Positions 40,687-49,251 are shown, numbered from the stretch's first letter. The stretch is DNA of 64,000 nt from an uncultured Faecalibacterium sp. (GCA_934561555.1 CAKTGQ010000012.1:1-64000); one strand, 5' to 3'. Made by a program: numbers and translations. The notes: generated from the letters alone by a model not told the origin.

Positions 40687-41625
40687 ATGCTGGCGAGTAT
40701 CTTTTCCCTCAACGTTTTGCAGACAGCGCTGGAGCTGGGCTGCATCTACGGACTGGTGGCGTTGGCGCTGTTTCTGAGCTACTCCATCCTGAATATTGCC
40801 GACCTTTCCACAGACGGCTGCTTTACGCTGGGCTGCGCGGTAGCCTGTCAGGTAGCACTGACCGGTCACCCCATCCTTGCGCTGGCAGCAGCCATGGCTG
40901 CTGGGGTGTGTTCCGGCTTTGTCACCGCCTTTTTGCAGACAAGGCTCGGGGTGGAAAGCATTATGGCGGGCATCATCGTCAACACCGGCCTGTACACCAT
41001 CAATCTGGCGGTGATGGGTTTTTCCTCCACCATGTCGCTGGTCAAGACCCCTACCATCTTCTCCATGGCAAAGACCTCGCTGGGCTTTCTGGGCAGCTGG
41101 TACAAGCTGGCGCTGGCGGCAGTCATTATTGCCATCGCCTGCGCGGCGATGCTGGGTTTTCTGGGCACACGACTGGGGCTTTCCATCCGTGCTACCGGCG
41201 ATAACGCCGCTATGGTGCGCGCCTCCAGCATCAACCCCGCCTTTACCATCACGGTGGGTCTGTGCGTGTCCGGTGCGCTGTGTGCGCTGTCCGGCGGGCT
41301 GCTGGCGCAGTACCAGAAAAGCTGCGATATCAACGTGGGCACCGGCATGGTGACCATTGCACTGGCTTCTCTCATCATCGGCGAGACGCTGGTGGGCAAG
41401 CGCACCATGCTGCGCCGCATCCTTGGCGTGGTGTTCGGCAGCTGCCTGTACCGCTTTATCGTAGCCGTGGCGCTGCGGTTCAATGTGCCCGCTGCCGCCA
41501 TGAAGCTGGTATCTGCCATCATCGTGGCAGTAGCCATCTCCATGCCCGCCATCCGGGAGCACTTCGCCTTTGAAAAGCGTCGTCACGCTGCACACCGCAC
41601 CGTGACCAACAGGGAGGGACAGTAA
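40687..41625 (+). CDS. trpY: ABC transporter permease (TrpY-like)
   Basis: 312-residue permease of the branched-chain amino acid/TrpY type with about 8-9 membrane segments. MLASIFSLNVLQTALELGCIYGLVALALFLSYSILNIADLSTDGCF is the typical N-terminus. An internal GLCVSGALCALSGGLLAQYQ and a LIIGETLVGKRTMLRRILGVVFGS region (coupling helix) are present. Start with AAAGGAG at about 10 bp. It is separated from trpX by 225 bp of repeats and from the ATPase gene by one base. Confidence 0.85.
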   Translation: MLASIFSLNVLQTALELGCIYGLVALALFLSYSILNIADLSTDGCFTLGCAVACQVALTGHPILALAAAMAAGVCSGFVTAFLQTRLGVESIMAGIIVNTGLYTINLAVMGFSSTMSLVKTPTIFSMAKTSLGFLGSWYKLALAAVIIAIACAAMLGFLGTRLGLSIRATGDNAAMVRASSINPAFTITVGLCVSGALCALSGGLLAQYQKSCDINVGTGMVTIALASLIIGETLVGKRTMLRRILGVVFGSCLYRFIVAVALRFNVPAAAMKLVSAIIVAVAISMPAIREHFAFEKRRHAAHRTVTNREGQ

Positions 41626-41626
41626 A

Positions 41627-42445
41627 ATGGAAATGCTGCAGCTGAACGACCTGCACAAGACCTTTAACCCCGGCACCGTCAACGAAAAGGTGGCGCTTGC
41701 CGGGGTGAGCCTGCAGATGGAGGCCGGAGATTTTGCCACCATCGTGGGCTCCAACGGCGCGGGCAAATCCACCCTGTTCAACGCCATCACCGGCGGCTTT
41801 ATTGCCGACGAGGGCAGCATCCTGCTGGGCGGGCAGGACATCACCTTTGCGCCGGAGCACCAGCGCAGCAAGGTCATCGGACATCTGTTCCAAGACCCGC
41901 TCAAGGGCACCGCGCCCAACATGACCATTGAGGAAAATCTGGCGCTGGCTTACCTGCGCGCGGGTACTGCGCCCAACGCCATCTTCTCCCGCATTTCCCG
42001 TAGGGATAAGGCACTCTTCCGCGAAAAGCTCGCCCTGCTGGACATGGGACTGGAGGACCGCATGAAGCAGCCGGTGGGACTGCTCTCCGGCGGGCAGCGG
42101 CAGGCGCTTACCCTGCTTATGGCTACCCTTGTCACCCCCAAGCTGCTATTGCTGGACGAGCACACCGCCGCGCTGGACCCCGCCACCGCCGAAAAGGTGC
42201 TGGCGCTGACCAAGAGCATTGTGGCCGAGAAAAAGATCACCTGCCTGATGGTGACCCACAATATGCATCAGGCGCTGGAACTGGGCAACCGCACCCTGAT
42301 GATGGACGCCGGACGCATCGTGTTTGACGTAAAGGGCGCAGCGCGCAGCAAGATGACCGTGGACGACCTGCTGGAAAAGTTCCGCGAGAACGCGGGCAAA
42401 AATCTTGATAATGACCGCATCCTGCTGAGCAAGGTGGAGAAATAA
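41627..42445 (+). CDS. trpZ: ABC transporter ATP-binding protein (TrpZ-like)
   Basis: 272-residue ATPase. Walker A GSNGAGKST (about residue 40), Q-loop near HLFQDPL, signature LSGGQRQAL (about 148), Walker B LLLLDEHTAALD (about 168) and the switch His in MVTHNMHQAL. It drives the TrpXY importer. An extra C-terminal stretch of about 45 residues (SKMTVDDLLEKFRENAGKNLD) is common in this subfamily. Confidence 0.9.
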   Translation: MEMLQLNDLHKTFNPGTVNEKVALAGVSLQMEAGDFATIVGSNGAGKSTLFNAITGGFIADEGSILLGGQDITFAPEHQRSKVIGHLFQDPLKGTAPNMTIEENLALAYLRAGTAPNAIFSRISRRDKALFREKLALLDMGLEDRMKQPVGLLSGGQRQALTLLMATLVTPKLLLLDEHTAALDPATAEKVLALTKSIVAEKKITCLMVTHNMHQALELGNRTLMMDAGRIVFDVKGAARSKMTVDDLLEKFRENAGKNLDNDRILLSKVEK

Positions 42446-42465
42446 GACTGCCGTTTTTCTCCTCT

Positions 42466-42566
42466 TGTGAAAAGTCGAACAGCCAAGCCCGCAGGCTTGG
42501 CTGTTCGTATATTATAAATAACAATTCCGCTGATTATGTCCAAAGCGCACGCGGCGGCCATTCTGA
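42466..42566 (-). repeat. Family I structured repeat, copy 5
   Basis: Minus-oriented copy after trpZ. Its hairpin (42476-42507) has 13-bp arms with the CTGCGG loop, 32 nt in total. The head pairs ATGTCC with GGCCAT with one mismatch, and AGCGG (42527-42531 on the opposite strand) can pair with the head loop. Confidence 0.8.
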
Positions 42567-42619
42567 ATCGTTCTACTGACAAAAGGCAAAAGGTCTGCTG
42601 CACAAGGTCAGCATCCTCG

Positions 42620-42800
42620 CCCTCTCCGTCACCTGCGGTGACACCTCTCCCAAAGGGAGAGGCCTTGGCAAAGAGGTAAAGTTTGCATGGACTGCCAAAG
42701 GCTCTCCCTTTGAGGAAAGACTTCCCCCGCTCCGGGGGAAGATGTCGCGCAGCGACAAAAGGGGGAATCTGGCAAAGCCGACAGGCTTTGACTGAGAGGG
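42620..42800. repeat. Family II inverted-end repeat after trpZ
   Basis: A 181-bp element runs from CCCTCTCCGTC (42620-42630) to GACTGAGAGGG (42790-42800). Internal hairpins include CCTCTCCC/GGGAGAGG and CTTCCCCC/GGGGGAAG. Together with family I copy 5 it fills the 458-bp gap 42446-42903, in which no gene is seen. Confidence 0.7.
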
Positions 42801-42815
42801 CGAGCACGCTAAAGA

Positions 42816-42882
42816 AAAAGCATCTGCAACAAGACTTCGCTGATTCTCTGAAATTCAGCAGCGAATGTTGCAGATGCTTTTT
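42816..42882 (-). terminator. Long terminator of the GntR gene
   Basis: AAAAAGCATCTGCAACA and TGTTGCAGATGCTTTTT arms with inner TTCGCTG/CAGC-GAA pairing lie 20 bp after the GntR stop; T-runs on both strands allow bidirectional action. Confidence 0.8.
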
Positions 42883-42903
42883 ACGTTATTGATTTTTATT
42901 CTT

Positions 42904-43569
42904 TTACCACAGGCGGATGACCTTGATGACGCCCTCGGCTTTATCGCGGGCCAGCTCCAGATGGTGCTGCAGCGCCATGGCTGCGCCGTCCCAGTCCCCT
43001 GCCAGAGCAGCATCCAGAATTTGCAGATGCTCCTCACAGGTCTGCTCCTGATTGATCATGCTCACCTTGCCGGTCATGATGCGGAAGCGGGTGTTCAGGC
43101 CGGTGATGCGGTCATAGGCAGAGCGCAGATACTTGTTGGGCAGGGTGCTCATCAGCAGCTCGTGGAAGTCGTCGTCCGACTCGCAGAAGTCCTCGATGCG
43201 CTCACTGTGGTGCATCAGCTCGGCGTAGGCCTCCAGCTGCTCGCGGGGGATGGCATTGCCATAAGTACGCAGGGCGTAGGGCTCCACCAAAAGACGCATC
43301 TCAAACATGCTGTGCACGTCCTCTTCGGTGATGCCGGAGACCATCAGGCCCTTTTTGGGCAGAATGGTGATCAGCCCCTCCTGCTCCAGACGCCCCAGTG
43401 CGTCCCGCATGGGGGTGCGGCTGATGTTACCCATCTCGGCGCAGAGCTTCTGCTCGTTCAGAAACTCGTTGGGGCGGTACTCGCAGTTCAGGATCTTGGT
43501 TTTGAGGTACTGGTACGCCTGCAGCTTCAGGCTGAGCTTTGCCTGTGCTTCCTGCTCTTTCATAAGCAC
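42904..43569 (-). CDS. GntR family regulator, FadR/FCD type
   Basis: 221-residue repressor or activator. Residues about 15-80 are the winged helix (YRPNEFLNEQKLCAEMGNISRTPMRDALGRLEQEGLITILPKKG), and residues 90-215 are an all-helical FCD ligand domain with the expected Asp/His metal residues (DDDFHELL, NQEQTCEEHLQILDA). Such proteins sense small carboxylates or sugar acids. No metabolic partner gene adjoins it on the same strand, so the ligand and targets are unknown. Confidence 0.87.
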   Translation of the reverse strand: MLMKEQEAQAKLSLKLQAYQYLKTKILNCEYRPNEFLNEQKLCAEMGNISRTPMRDALGRLEQEGLITILPKKGLMVSGITEEDVHSMFEMRLLVEPYALRTYGNAIPREQLEAYAELMHHSERIEDFCESDDDFHELLMSTLPNKYLRSAYDRITGLNTRFRIMTGKVSMINQEQTCEEHLQILDAALAGDWDGAAMALQHHLELARDKAEGVIKVIRLW

Positions 43570-43861
43570 ACTCTCCTATTCTTCGTTATCTTCTTCTCCA
43601 AAAACGTTCCAAAACGTCCGAACCGGCAGCGCAAACCCACCGCTGCCGGCCTTCTTCTCCATGTTCAGCCAGCTTGTATCCCGGCTGCAATCCAACCACT
43701 TTATCTAATATATTATTTCACATTAGGGCATTTTTTACAAGACTTTTTGCTTAACTTTGGCGTGTTTTCCGTTTTATACAAAGATTACGCCCCATTTTTG
43801 CTACTTTTTACAACATTTTTTGTGCTTGTCGCCAAATAGACCGACTTCTTGCCCGCTTCTT
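43570..43861. other. Divergent intergenic region between GntR and Fur genes
   Basis: No gene seen. A CCGGCAGCG/CGCTGCCGG hairpin (43621-43650) lies in the GntR leader. An AT-rich tract with the palindrome TAATATATTA (43707-43716) and a weak TTGTAA/TAATAT promoter serve GntR, possibly as its own operator. Confidence 0.45.
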
Positions 43862-43890
43862 TTGCATCCAAGAGCAAACTGTGCTACAAT
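43862..43890 (+). promoter_or_regulatory. Promoter of the Fur family gene
   Basis: TTGCAT (43862-43867) and TACAAT (43885-43890) are 17 bp apart. Confidence 0.75.
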
Positions 43891-43936
43891 AGAGGTAAAA
43901 AACAACACATCTACACCGGAAAGGACCGAATTTCTC

Positions 43937-44422
43937 ATGGCACGAAGCGATGGCTACAACACCCGCACCCGGCAGCTCATCCTGGACTACCTCATCAACA
44001 ACCGCCAGCACGCGGTAAGCGCCTCCAACATTCTGGAGCATCTGGAAGCGCAGGGCGCAAGCCCCAACCCCACCACCGTGTACCGCTATCTGGACAAGCT
44101 GGCGGGCGAGCAGCGCATTATGAAATATGTAGCTGATAAAGGCGAGCGGGCGGTGTTCCAGTATGTGGACGAGGGACGCCACTGCCGGGAGCACCTGCAC
44201 CTCAAGTGCGTGCAGTGCGGGCGCATCTATCACCTGGACTGTCATTTTATGGATGAGGTGCGCGCCCACCTGATGGCAGAGCACGGCTTTACCCTGCAAT
44301 GCGAGGGCAGCGTGCTGTACGGGCTGTGCCGTCATTGCGCGCAGAACGCGGCACCGTCCGCAGCAGAAGAACAGCCTGCAAAAAAATGCGCCTGCTGTGT
44401 TGACACGGACAAAAACCCGTGA
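43937..44422 (+). CDS. Fur family metal-responsive regulator
   Basis: 161-residue regulator of the Fur/Zur/PerR family. The start at 43937 (MARSDGYNTRTRQLILDYL) excludes a non-homologous upstream extension. The DNA-binding half ends in NPTTVYRYLDKLAGEQRIMKY; the metal/dimer half has HCREHLHLKCVQCGRIYHLDCHF and later CRHC, giving two CxxC-type structural zinc pairs. The H-rich HLHLKC block is like Zur or Fur; which metal is sensed cannot be decided. The asparagine operon promoter is embedded in its last codons. Confidence 0.85.
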   Translation: MARSDGYNTRTRQLILDYLINNRQHAVSASNILEHLEAQGASPNPTTVYRYLDKLAGEQRIMKYVADKGERAVFQYVDEGRHCREHLHLKCVQCGRIYHLDCHFMDEVRAHLMAEHGFTLQCEGSVLYGLCRHCAQNAAPSAAEEQPAKKCACCVDTDKNP

Positions 44423-44428
44423 TACAAT
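44400..44428 (+). promoter_or_regulatory. Promoter of the Asn T-box/asnB transcript
   Basis: A consensus TTGACA (44400-44405) and TACAAT (44423-44428) are 17 bp apart. The -35 lies inside the 3' end of the Fur gene, and the -10 begins one base after its stop. Confidence 0.85.
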
Positions 44429-44434
44429 GCAGAC

Positions 44435-44734
44435 AATAAAAGCGTTGACCGGGAAAAGTAAGGTTTCACCCTTTTCTTACAGAGAGTGCGGGATGCTGGA
44501 AGCCGCGCAGAAAACGAAGCCCGAAGAACACCCGTGAGCCGCTCCCTGAACCTGCATGTGCAGCAGTAGGGGCAGACGTGCGCCGCTCGTTATCGCGGCA
44601 GTGCTTTCAACGGGGAGAGCGCACAAAAGTGACCGGCGTATTGTGTATGCCGGTAATTTAGGTGGCACCACGGATACGGCAGCATATTCGTCCTAGGACT
44701 AATGGGATGAATGTGCTGCCGTATTTTTATTTTT
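44435..44734 (+). ncRNA. T-box leader, asparagine-specific
   Basis: Has the 5' AGAGAGTGCGGGATGCTGG stem I start, a specifier loop GAAGAACACCCGTGAG with AAC (Asn) at 44527-44529, the T-box TTTAGGTGGCACCACGG (about 44658-44674) and a terminator ATACGGCAGCA...TGTGCTGCCGTAT with a T tract (about 44676-44732). It controls asnB by uncharged tRNA-Asn. Specifier and downstream enzyme agree. Confidence 0.92.
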
Positions 44735-44761
44735 ATCGTTTTTACAAGAGGGGTAAGAAGT

Positions 44762-46348
44762 ATGTGTTGTGTTATGGGTTATACAGGGCATGATTTGCCC
44801 GCCGAAAAATTCAAAGAGTATCTGCTGCGCACCGTAGACCGCGGGCCGGACGACCAGCGGGTGGTGGAGGGCCCCTACGGCCTGATGGGCTTTGGGCGGC
44901 TTGCCATCATGGGACTGACCCCGGAGGGGATGCAGCCCTTTTACCGGGGCGCTGACTGCGTGGTGTGCAACGGCGAGCTGTACGGCTTCCGGTTCGAAAA
45001 AGAGATTTTAAAGCGCCGGGGCTACAAGTTCTGCTCCGACTGCGACTGCGAGATTTTGCTGCCGCTGTACTACGAGTATGGGCTGGATATGTTCCGCCAC
45101 ATGGACGCCGAGTTTGCGCTTATTATGTACGATTCCCGCAAAGACCGGCTCATTGCCGCCCGCGACCCCATCGGCATCCGGCCGCTGTTCTACGGCTACT
45201 CCAAGTCCAGCCACAAGATCGCCTTCTCCTCCGAGATGCGCAACCTGATCGGCTGGTGCGATGATATCCGCCCCTTCCCCATCGGCAGCTACTACTGCGA
45301 CGGCCGCTTTGTGCGCTACGAGGACATCGCCGATGTGCCCGCCCCCATGCAGGACGATATGCCCACCATCCTGCAGAACATCCGCGAGAAGCTCATCGCC
45401 GGTGTGGAAAAGCGGCTGGATGCTGATGCACCCGTGGGCTTCCTGCTTTCCGGCGGTCTGGATTCCTCGCTGGTGTGCTCCATTGCCGCCAAGAAGCTGG
45501 GCAAGCCCATCCGTACCTTTGCCATCGGCATGGACACCGATGCCATCGACCTGAAATACGCCCGCCAGACTGCGGATTATCTGGGCAGCGAGCACCACGA
45601 GATCATCATCAACCGCGAGATGGTGCTCAGCAGCTTGGAGGAGGTCATCCGGCTGTTGGGTACATGGGATATCACCACCATCCGCGCCAGCATGGGCATG
45701 TACCTGCTGTGCAAGGCCATCCACGAGCAGACCGATGTGCGTGTGCTGCTGACCGGCGAGATCTCGGACGAGCTGTTCGGCTACAAATACACCGACTACG
45801 CCCCCACCGCCGACGCCTTCCAGCAGGAGAGCCAGAAGCGCATCCGCGAGCTGTACATGTACGATGTGCTGCGGGCAGACCGCTGCATCTCCTCCAACAG
45901 CATCGAGGCGCGGGTGCCCTTTGGCGATTTGGATTTTGTGCGGTACGTCATGGCCATTGACCCGGAAAAGAAGCTGAACCGCTACGGCAAGGGCAAGTAC
46001 CTGCTGCGCAAGGCCTTTGAGGGCGACTGGCTGCCGCCGGAGATTTTGTGGCGCGAAAAGGCCGCCTTCTCGGACGCCGTAGGTCACAGCATGGTGGACG
46101 ACATCAAGGAGTACGCCGAGAGCCTGTACACCGACGAGGAGTTCCAGATGCGCCGGGCAAACTACTCGGCACACTGCATGCCCTTTACCAAGGAGAGCCT
46201 GTTCTACCGCGAAATTTTTGAGAAGTACTACCACGACCAGAGCCGCACCATCGTGGGCTTCTGGATGCCCAACAAGGCATGGCCGGGCTGCAACGTCAAC
46301 GACCCCTCCGCCCGCGTGCTGGCAAACTATGGTGCTTCCGGCGTGTAA
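44762..46348 (+). CDS. asnB: Asparagine synthase (glutamine-hydrolysing)
   Basis: 528-residue AsnB. The start at 44762 gives MCCVMGYTG, leaving the essential Cys2 nucleophile of class II amidotransferases after Met removal. Glutaminase residues 1-200 include RGPDD and VCNGELYGF; the synthetase domain has the ATP loop LLSGGLDSSLVCSIA (about residue 232) and ends with EARVPFGDLDFVRY. It converts aspartate, glutamine and ATP to asparagine. Controlled by the Asn T-box directly upstream. Confidence 0.95.
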   Translation: MCCVMGYTGHDLPAEKFKEYLLRTVDRGPDDQRVVEGPYGLMGFGRLAIMGLTPEGMQPFYRGADCVVCNGELYGFRFEKEILKRRGYKFCSDCDCEILLPLYYEYGLDMFRHMDAEFALIMYDSRKDRLIAARDPIGIRPLFYGYSKSSHKIAFSSEMRNLIGWCDDIRPFPIGSYYCDGRFVRYEDIADVPAPMQDDMPTILQNIREKLIAGVEKRLDADAPVGFLLSGGLDSSLVCSIAAKKLGKPIRTFAIGMDTDAIDLKYARQTADYLGSEHHEIIINREMVLSSLEEVIRLLGTWDITTIRASMGMYLLCKAIHEQTDVRVLLTGEISDELFGYKYTDYAPTADAFQQESQKRIRELYMYDVLRADRCISSNSIEARVPFGDLDFVRYVMAIDPEKKLNRYGKGKYLLRKAFEGDWLPPEILWREKAAFSDAVGHSMVDDIKEYAESLYTDEEFQMRRANYSAHCMPFTKESLFYREIFEKYYHDQSRTIVGFWMPNKAWPGCNVNDPSARVLANYGASGV

Positions 46349-46350
46349 CG

Positions 46351-46430
46351 TCAGAGCATTTTTAGCGAAAAACTTTTTATGATTTCGGAACACCGGAGCA
46401 TCTGCGGACGCTCCGGTGTTCCATTTTTAC
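46351..46430 (+). repeat. Family I structured repeat, copy 6 (head decayed)
   Basis: The 36-nt hairpin (46387-46422, loop CTGCGG, one mismatch next to the loop) is followed by TTTTTAC. The upstream head is reduced to a TTTAGCGAAAAA remnant. Confidence 0.7.
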
Positions 46431-46438
46431 GAAAAAAA

Positions 46439-46478
46439 GCCCCCGCCGACAGAGGGAAAAAAGTGTCGGCGGGGGCTC
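46439..46478 (-). terminator. Terminator of the EF-G-like gene
   Basis: On the minus strand GCCCCCGCCGACA and TGTCGGCGGGGGC arms are followed by a run of T, 30 bp after the stop. Confidence 0.85.
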
Positions 46479-46507
46479 GGGGAAATGTCAAATCAGGGGT
46501 TCAGGGC

Positions 46508-48592
46508 TCAGTCGTCTGCAGCTTCGTCCAGATTACCCAGCTTCTTGGCCTGCTCCACAACGGCGGGCACCAGCATCTCGGGCAGGGTCTCATAGCGGGC
46601 AAACTCGGTGGTGAACCAGCCGCGGCCCTGCGTGGTCTGCCGGATAAAGGTGGTAAAGTTTGCAAGTTCTGCCAGCGGCACCTCGGCGATGATGGTCTGC
46701 AAGCCGTCCTCGTCCGGCTCCATGCCCAGCACGCGGCCGCGGCGCTTGGTCACATCGCCCATGATATCGCCGGTGTTGTCGTTCGGCACATGGGCCTTCA
46801 GGGTGTGGATGGGCTCCAGAATAACCGGACCAGCCTCCGGCATAGCGGCCTTGTAGGCCAGTTTTGCAGCCATGATAAAGGCCATCTCAGAGCTGTCCAC
46901 GGGGTGGTAGCTGCCGTCCAGCAGGGTAGCCTTCAGGCCGACCACGGGGTAACCGGCCAGCACGCCCTTTTCGGCAGCCAGCCGCACGCCCTTTTCCACA
47001 GCGGGGAAGAAGTTCTTGGGCACGCTGCCACCGAACACCTTCTCCTCAAACACCACCTGCTCGCTGTCGCAGGGCTCGAAGTTGATGATAACATCACCGA
47101 ACTGGCCGTGGCCGCCGGTCTGCTTCTTATGGCGACCCTGCTTCTGGCAGGCCTTGCGGATGGACTCACGGTAGGCGATGCGGGGAGCTTCCAGACCGAT
47201 CTCCACGCCGAACTTGTTCTTCAGCTTGGCCTTGACCACGTCCAGATGCTGCTCGCCCAAGCCGCCGATGACCTGCTGATGGGTCTCGGCGTTGTTGATG
47301 TAGCACAGGGTAGGATCTTCTTCCATCAGGCGTGCCAGTGCGCTGGAGATCTTGCCCTCGTCGCCCTTCTTGGCCACGGTAACCGCCATGAACAGGCTGG
47401 GCTTGGGGAACACGGGCGCGGGCAGCTTGACCACGCGGTCTGCATCGCACAGGGTATCGCCGGTCTTTGCGCTCACAAGCTTTGCCACTGCACCGATATC
47501 ACCGGCACCGATGCCGTCGTTTTCAATCTGCTTCTTGCCAAGGACGGTCAGGGGCTTCGTGATCTTTTCCACCTCGCCGGTGCGGGCATTGGTCAGCGGT
47601 TCGCCCGCGGTCACCTTGCCGCTGATGACCCGCAGATAGCTCAGCTTGCCCACGAACGGGTCAGCCACGGTCTTAAAGACGTAGGCGGCAGTGGGCTCGG
47701 CCTCGGTGCAGTGCAGCTCCACCGGCTCGCCGTTGGCATCCTCGGCCAGCGTGCTGGCTTCGTGCTCCGGGCTGGGCAGCAGCTTGTGCATATTGAACAG
47801 CAGCATATCCAGTGCCTGCATGTTCACGGCGCTGCCGCAGAACACAGGGGTGATCAGGCCGTCCTTAACGCCCTTGCGCATACCCTCCACGATCTCCTCG
47901 GTGGTAAAGGGCTCGCCGCCGAAGAACTTTTCCATCAGCTCATCGTCGGTTTCCGCAATCGCTTCGCTCATAGCCTCGATCAGGCCCTGGAAGCGGTGGC
48001 CGATGTCCGGCAGATCCACCTGGATCTGCTTGCCGCCCTCGTACTTGAAGGCCTTCTGGCTGAACAGGTTGATGTACACGGGGGTGCCGTCATCCAGCTT
48101 TGCGGGCACGACACAGGGGCAGACGGTGGAGCCGAAGCGGATCTTCATGTCCTCAAGGATCTTGAAGTAGTTGGCGTTTTCCAGATCACACTTGGAGACG
48201 AATACCATGGTGGCCTTGCCGTTCTTGCGGGCCAGCTGGAACGCCTTTTCTGCGCCCACGGTAACGCCGCTGCGGCCGGACACGCACACCAGCACGCTCT
48301 CGGCGGCGCGGATGCCCTCGTACTCGCCTGCTTCAAAGTCGAACAGACCCGGTGCATCGATCAGGTTGTACTTGATGCCCTCGTATTCCACCGGCACAAC
48401 GGAAGCCGACAGGCTGGCCTTGCGCTTTGCTTCCTCGGGATCAAAGTCCGAAATCGTGGTGCCGTCCTCAACCCGGCCCATACGCTCGGCAGCGCCCGAA
48501 AAATAGACCAACGCTTCGGTCAGCGTGGTCTTGCCGCTGCCGGCATGGCCGGCAATCAGAATATTGCGGATGTTGTTGCTTGCGTATTTCAT
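46508..48592 (-). CDS. EF-G-like translation GTPase (EF-G2 type)
   Basis: 694-residue homologue of elongation factor G with all five domains by length. Start at 48592 (MKYASNNIRNILIAGHAGSGKTT). G1 is GHAGSGKT, G2 threonine in GTTISDFDPEE, G4 appears as SKCD. The G3 motif reads DAPGLFDF where EF-G has DTPGHVDF, so the catalytic histidine is missing. The C-terminal part keeps the domain IV loop (GGHGQFGDVIINFEPC) and GRVLGMEPDEDGLQTIIAEVPLAE. It belongs to the EF-G-like paralogue class annotated in many Clostridia and Actinobacteria with unclear function, not the housekeeping fusA, which usually sits with rpsL/rpsG. Confidence 0.82.
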   Translation of the reverse strand: MKYASNNIRNILIAGHAGSGKTTLTEALVYFSGAAERMGRVEDGTTISDFDPEEAKRKASLSASVVPVEYEGIKYNLIDAPGLFDFEAGEYEGIRAAESVLVCVSGRSGVTVGAEKAFQLARKNGKATMVFVSKCDLENANYFKILEDMKIRFGSTVCPCVVPAKLDDGTPVYINLFSQKAFKYEGGKQIQVDLPDIGHRFQGLIEAMSEAIAETDDELMEKFFGGEPFTTEEIVEGMRKGVKDGLITPVFCGSAVNMQALDMLLFNMHKLLPSPEHEASTLAEDANGEPVELHCTEAEPTAAYVFKTVADPFVGKLSYLRVISGKVTAGEPLTNARTGEVEKITKPLTVLGKKQIENDGIGAGDIGAVAKLVSAKTGDTLCDADRVVKLPAPVFPKPSLFMAVTVAKKGDEGKISSALARLMEEDPTLCYINNAETHQQVIGGLGEQHLDVVKAKLKNKFGVEIGLEAPRIAYRESIRKACQKQGRHKKQTGGHGQFGDVIINFEPCDSEQVVFEEKVFGGSVPKNFFPAVEKGVRLAAEKGVLAGYPVVGLKATLLDGSYHPVDSSEMAFIMAAKLAYKAAMPEAGPVILEPIHTLKAHVPNDNTGDIMGDVTKRRGRVLGMEPDEDGLQTIIAEVPLAELANFTTFIRQTTQGRGWFTTEFARYETLPEMLVPAVVEQAKKLGNLDEAADD

Positions 48593-48828
48593 ATCGGTTT
48601 TTCCCTCATTTCCGCCGCACGGAGCATTCTCTCCGTTTTTGTGGCATATTTTACAAAGATAATACCACACTCGAAATGATTTTTAAATATATCGTTTCAA
48701 AATTTAGCAAAAACGCCTGCCAAACTTCCGGGCACTGTTTTGTGCAAGTTGACATTGGGGTGTAAAACGGACGGGCAGAAAAAGCAGAACTCCCGGCAGC
48801 GCGTACAGGCGCGGAACCGGGAGTTTTC
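48593..48828. other. Upstream region of the EF-G-like gene
   Basis: No gene seen. A terminator-like AACTCCCGG/CCGGGAGTT hairpin (48787-48825) with TTTTCG on the plus strand stands just before the toxin promoter and insulates it. Confidence 0.5.
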
Positions 48829-48857
48829 GTTGCAAATATGCGGGTTTTGTGGTATGC
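48829..48857 (+). promoter_or_regulatory. Promoter of the small toxin-like ORF
   Basis: TTGCAA (48829-48834) and TATGCT (48852-48857) are 17 bp apart. The transcript would have a leader of about 125 nt rich in hairpins, with CTTCCCCT (about 48953-48960) able to mask the AAAGGGGGG ribosome site. Confidence 0.65.
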
Positions 48858-48989
48858 TGTAAGTGCCGCTTCGGCGGTGAAAAGGCGCTGATTGCATAAT
48901 CGGTGGTCTAGCTCCTTCCGGCTGCGCGCCAGAGGGGACGAAAAACTTTTTGCTTCCCCTGACGCGAAAGCGGAAAGGGGGGATGCCTC

Positions 48990-49091
48990 ATGACGTTTGA
49001 ACAGGTCGTGTTGCTGCTCACGCTTCTTGGCGGAGCAATCTACATTACCTTCGAGATCACATGGACGATTTCCAACGGCAAAAAGAAATGA
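48990..49091 (+). CDS. Small hydrophobic peptide, candidate type I toxin
   Basis: 33-residue peptide starting MTFEQVVLLLTLLGGAIYIT and ending in a basic NGKKK tail. One membrane helix spans residues about 6-27. An AAAGGGGGG site lies 7 bp upstream. The size, single helix and lysine tail match Firmicute holin-like type I toxins (TxpA/BsrG class), which depolarise or damage the membrane. A convergent antisense promoter of near-perfect consensus lies downstream, and the two transcripts overlap at their 3' ends as in txpA/RatA. Toxicity is inferred. Confidence 0.65.
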   Translation: MTFEQVVLLLTLLGGAIYITFEITWTISNGKKK

Positions 49092-49178
49092 CCGCTCATG
49101 CCCTCAGAAAGCAAGCGGTCATTCTTTACGACTGATTAGCCGGACGAGGAGCTGACCATTGCAGTCAGCGCTCTTTCT
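49080..49178 (-). ncRNA. Candidate antitoxin antisense RNA
   Basis: From TTGACA (49208-49213) and TATACT (49185-49190), 17 bp apart, an RNA of about 99 nt would run leftward through a GCTGACTGCA/GGTCAGC hairpin to a terminator ATGACCGCT...AGCGGTCAT (49088-49122) with a TTTCTTTTT tail. It overlaps the last codons and 3' UTR of the toxin-like ORF. The terminator is shared by both strands. Confidence 0.65.
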
Positions 49179-49184
49179 ATTCGT

Positions 49185-49213
49185 AGTATAGTCTATTTTT
49201 CCGGGTTTGTCAA
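49185..49213 (-). promoter_or_regulatory. Promoter of the antisense RNA
   Basis: Consensus TTGACA, 17-bp spacer, TATACT on the minus strand; stronger by sequence than the facing toxin promoter, as expected for an antitoxin RNA. Confidence 0.75.
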
Positions 49214-49251
49214 GCCGCAGACCCGCATAAAGGGGTAGGAGGTTTTACGCG

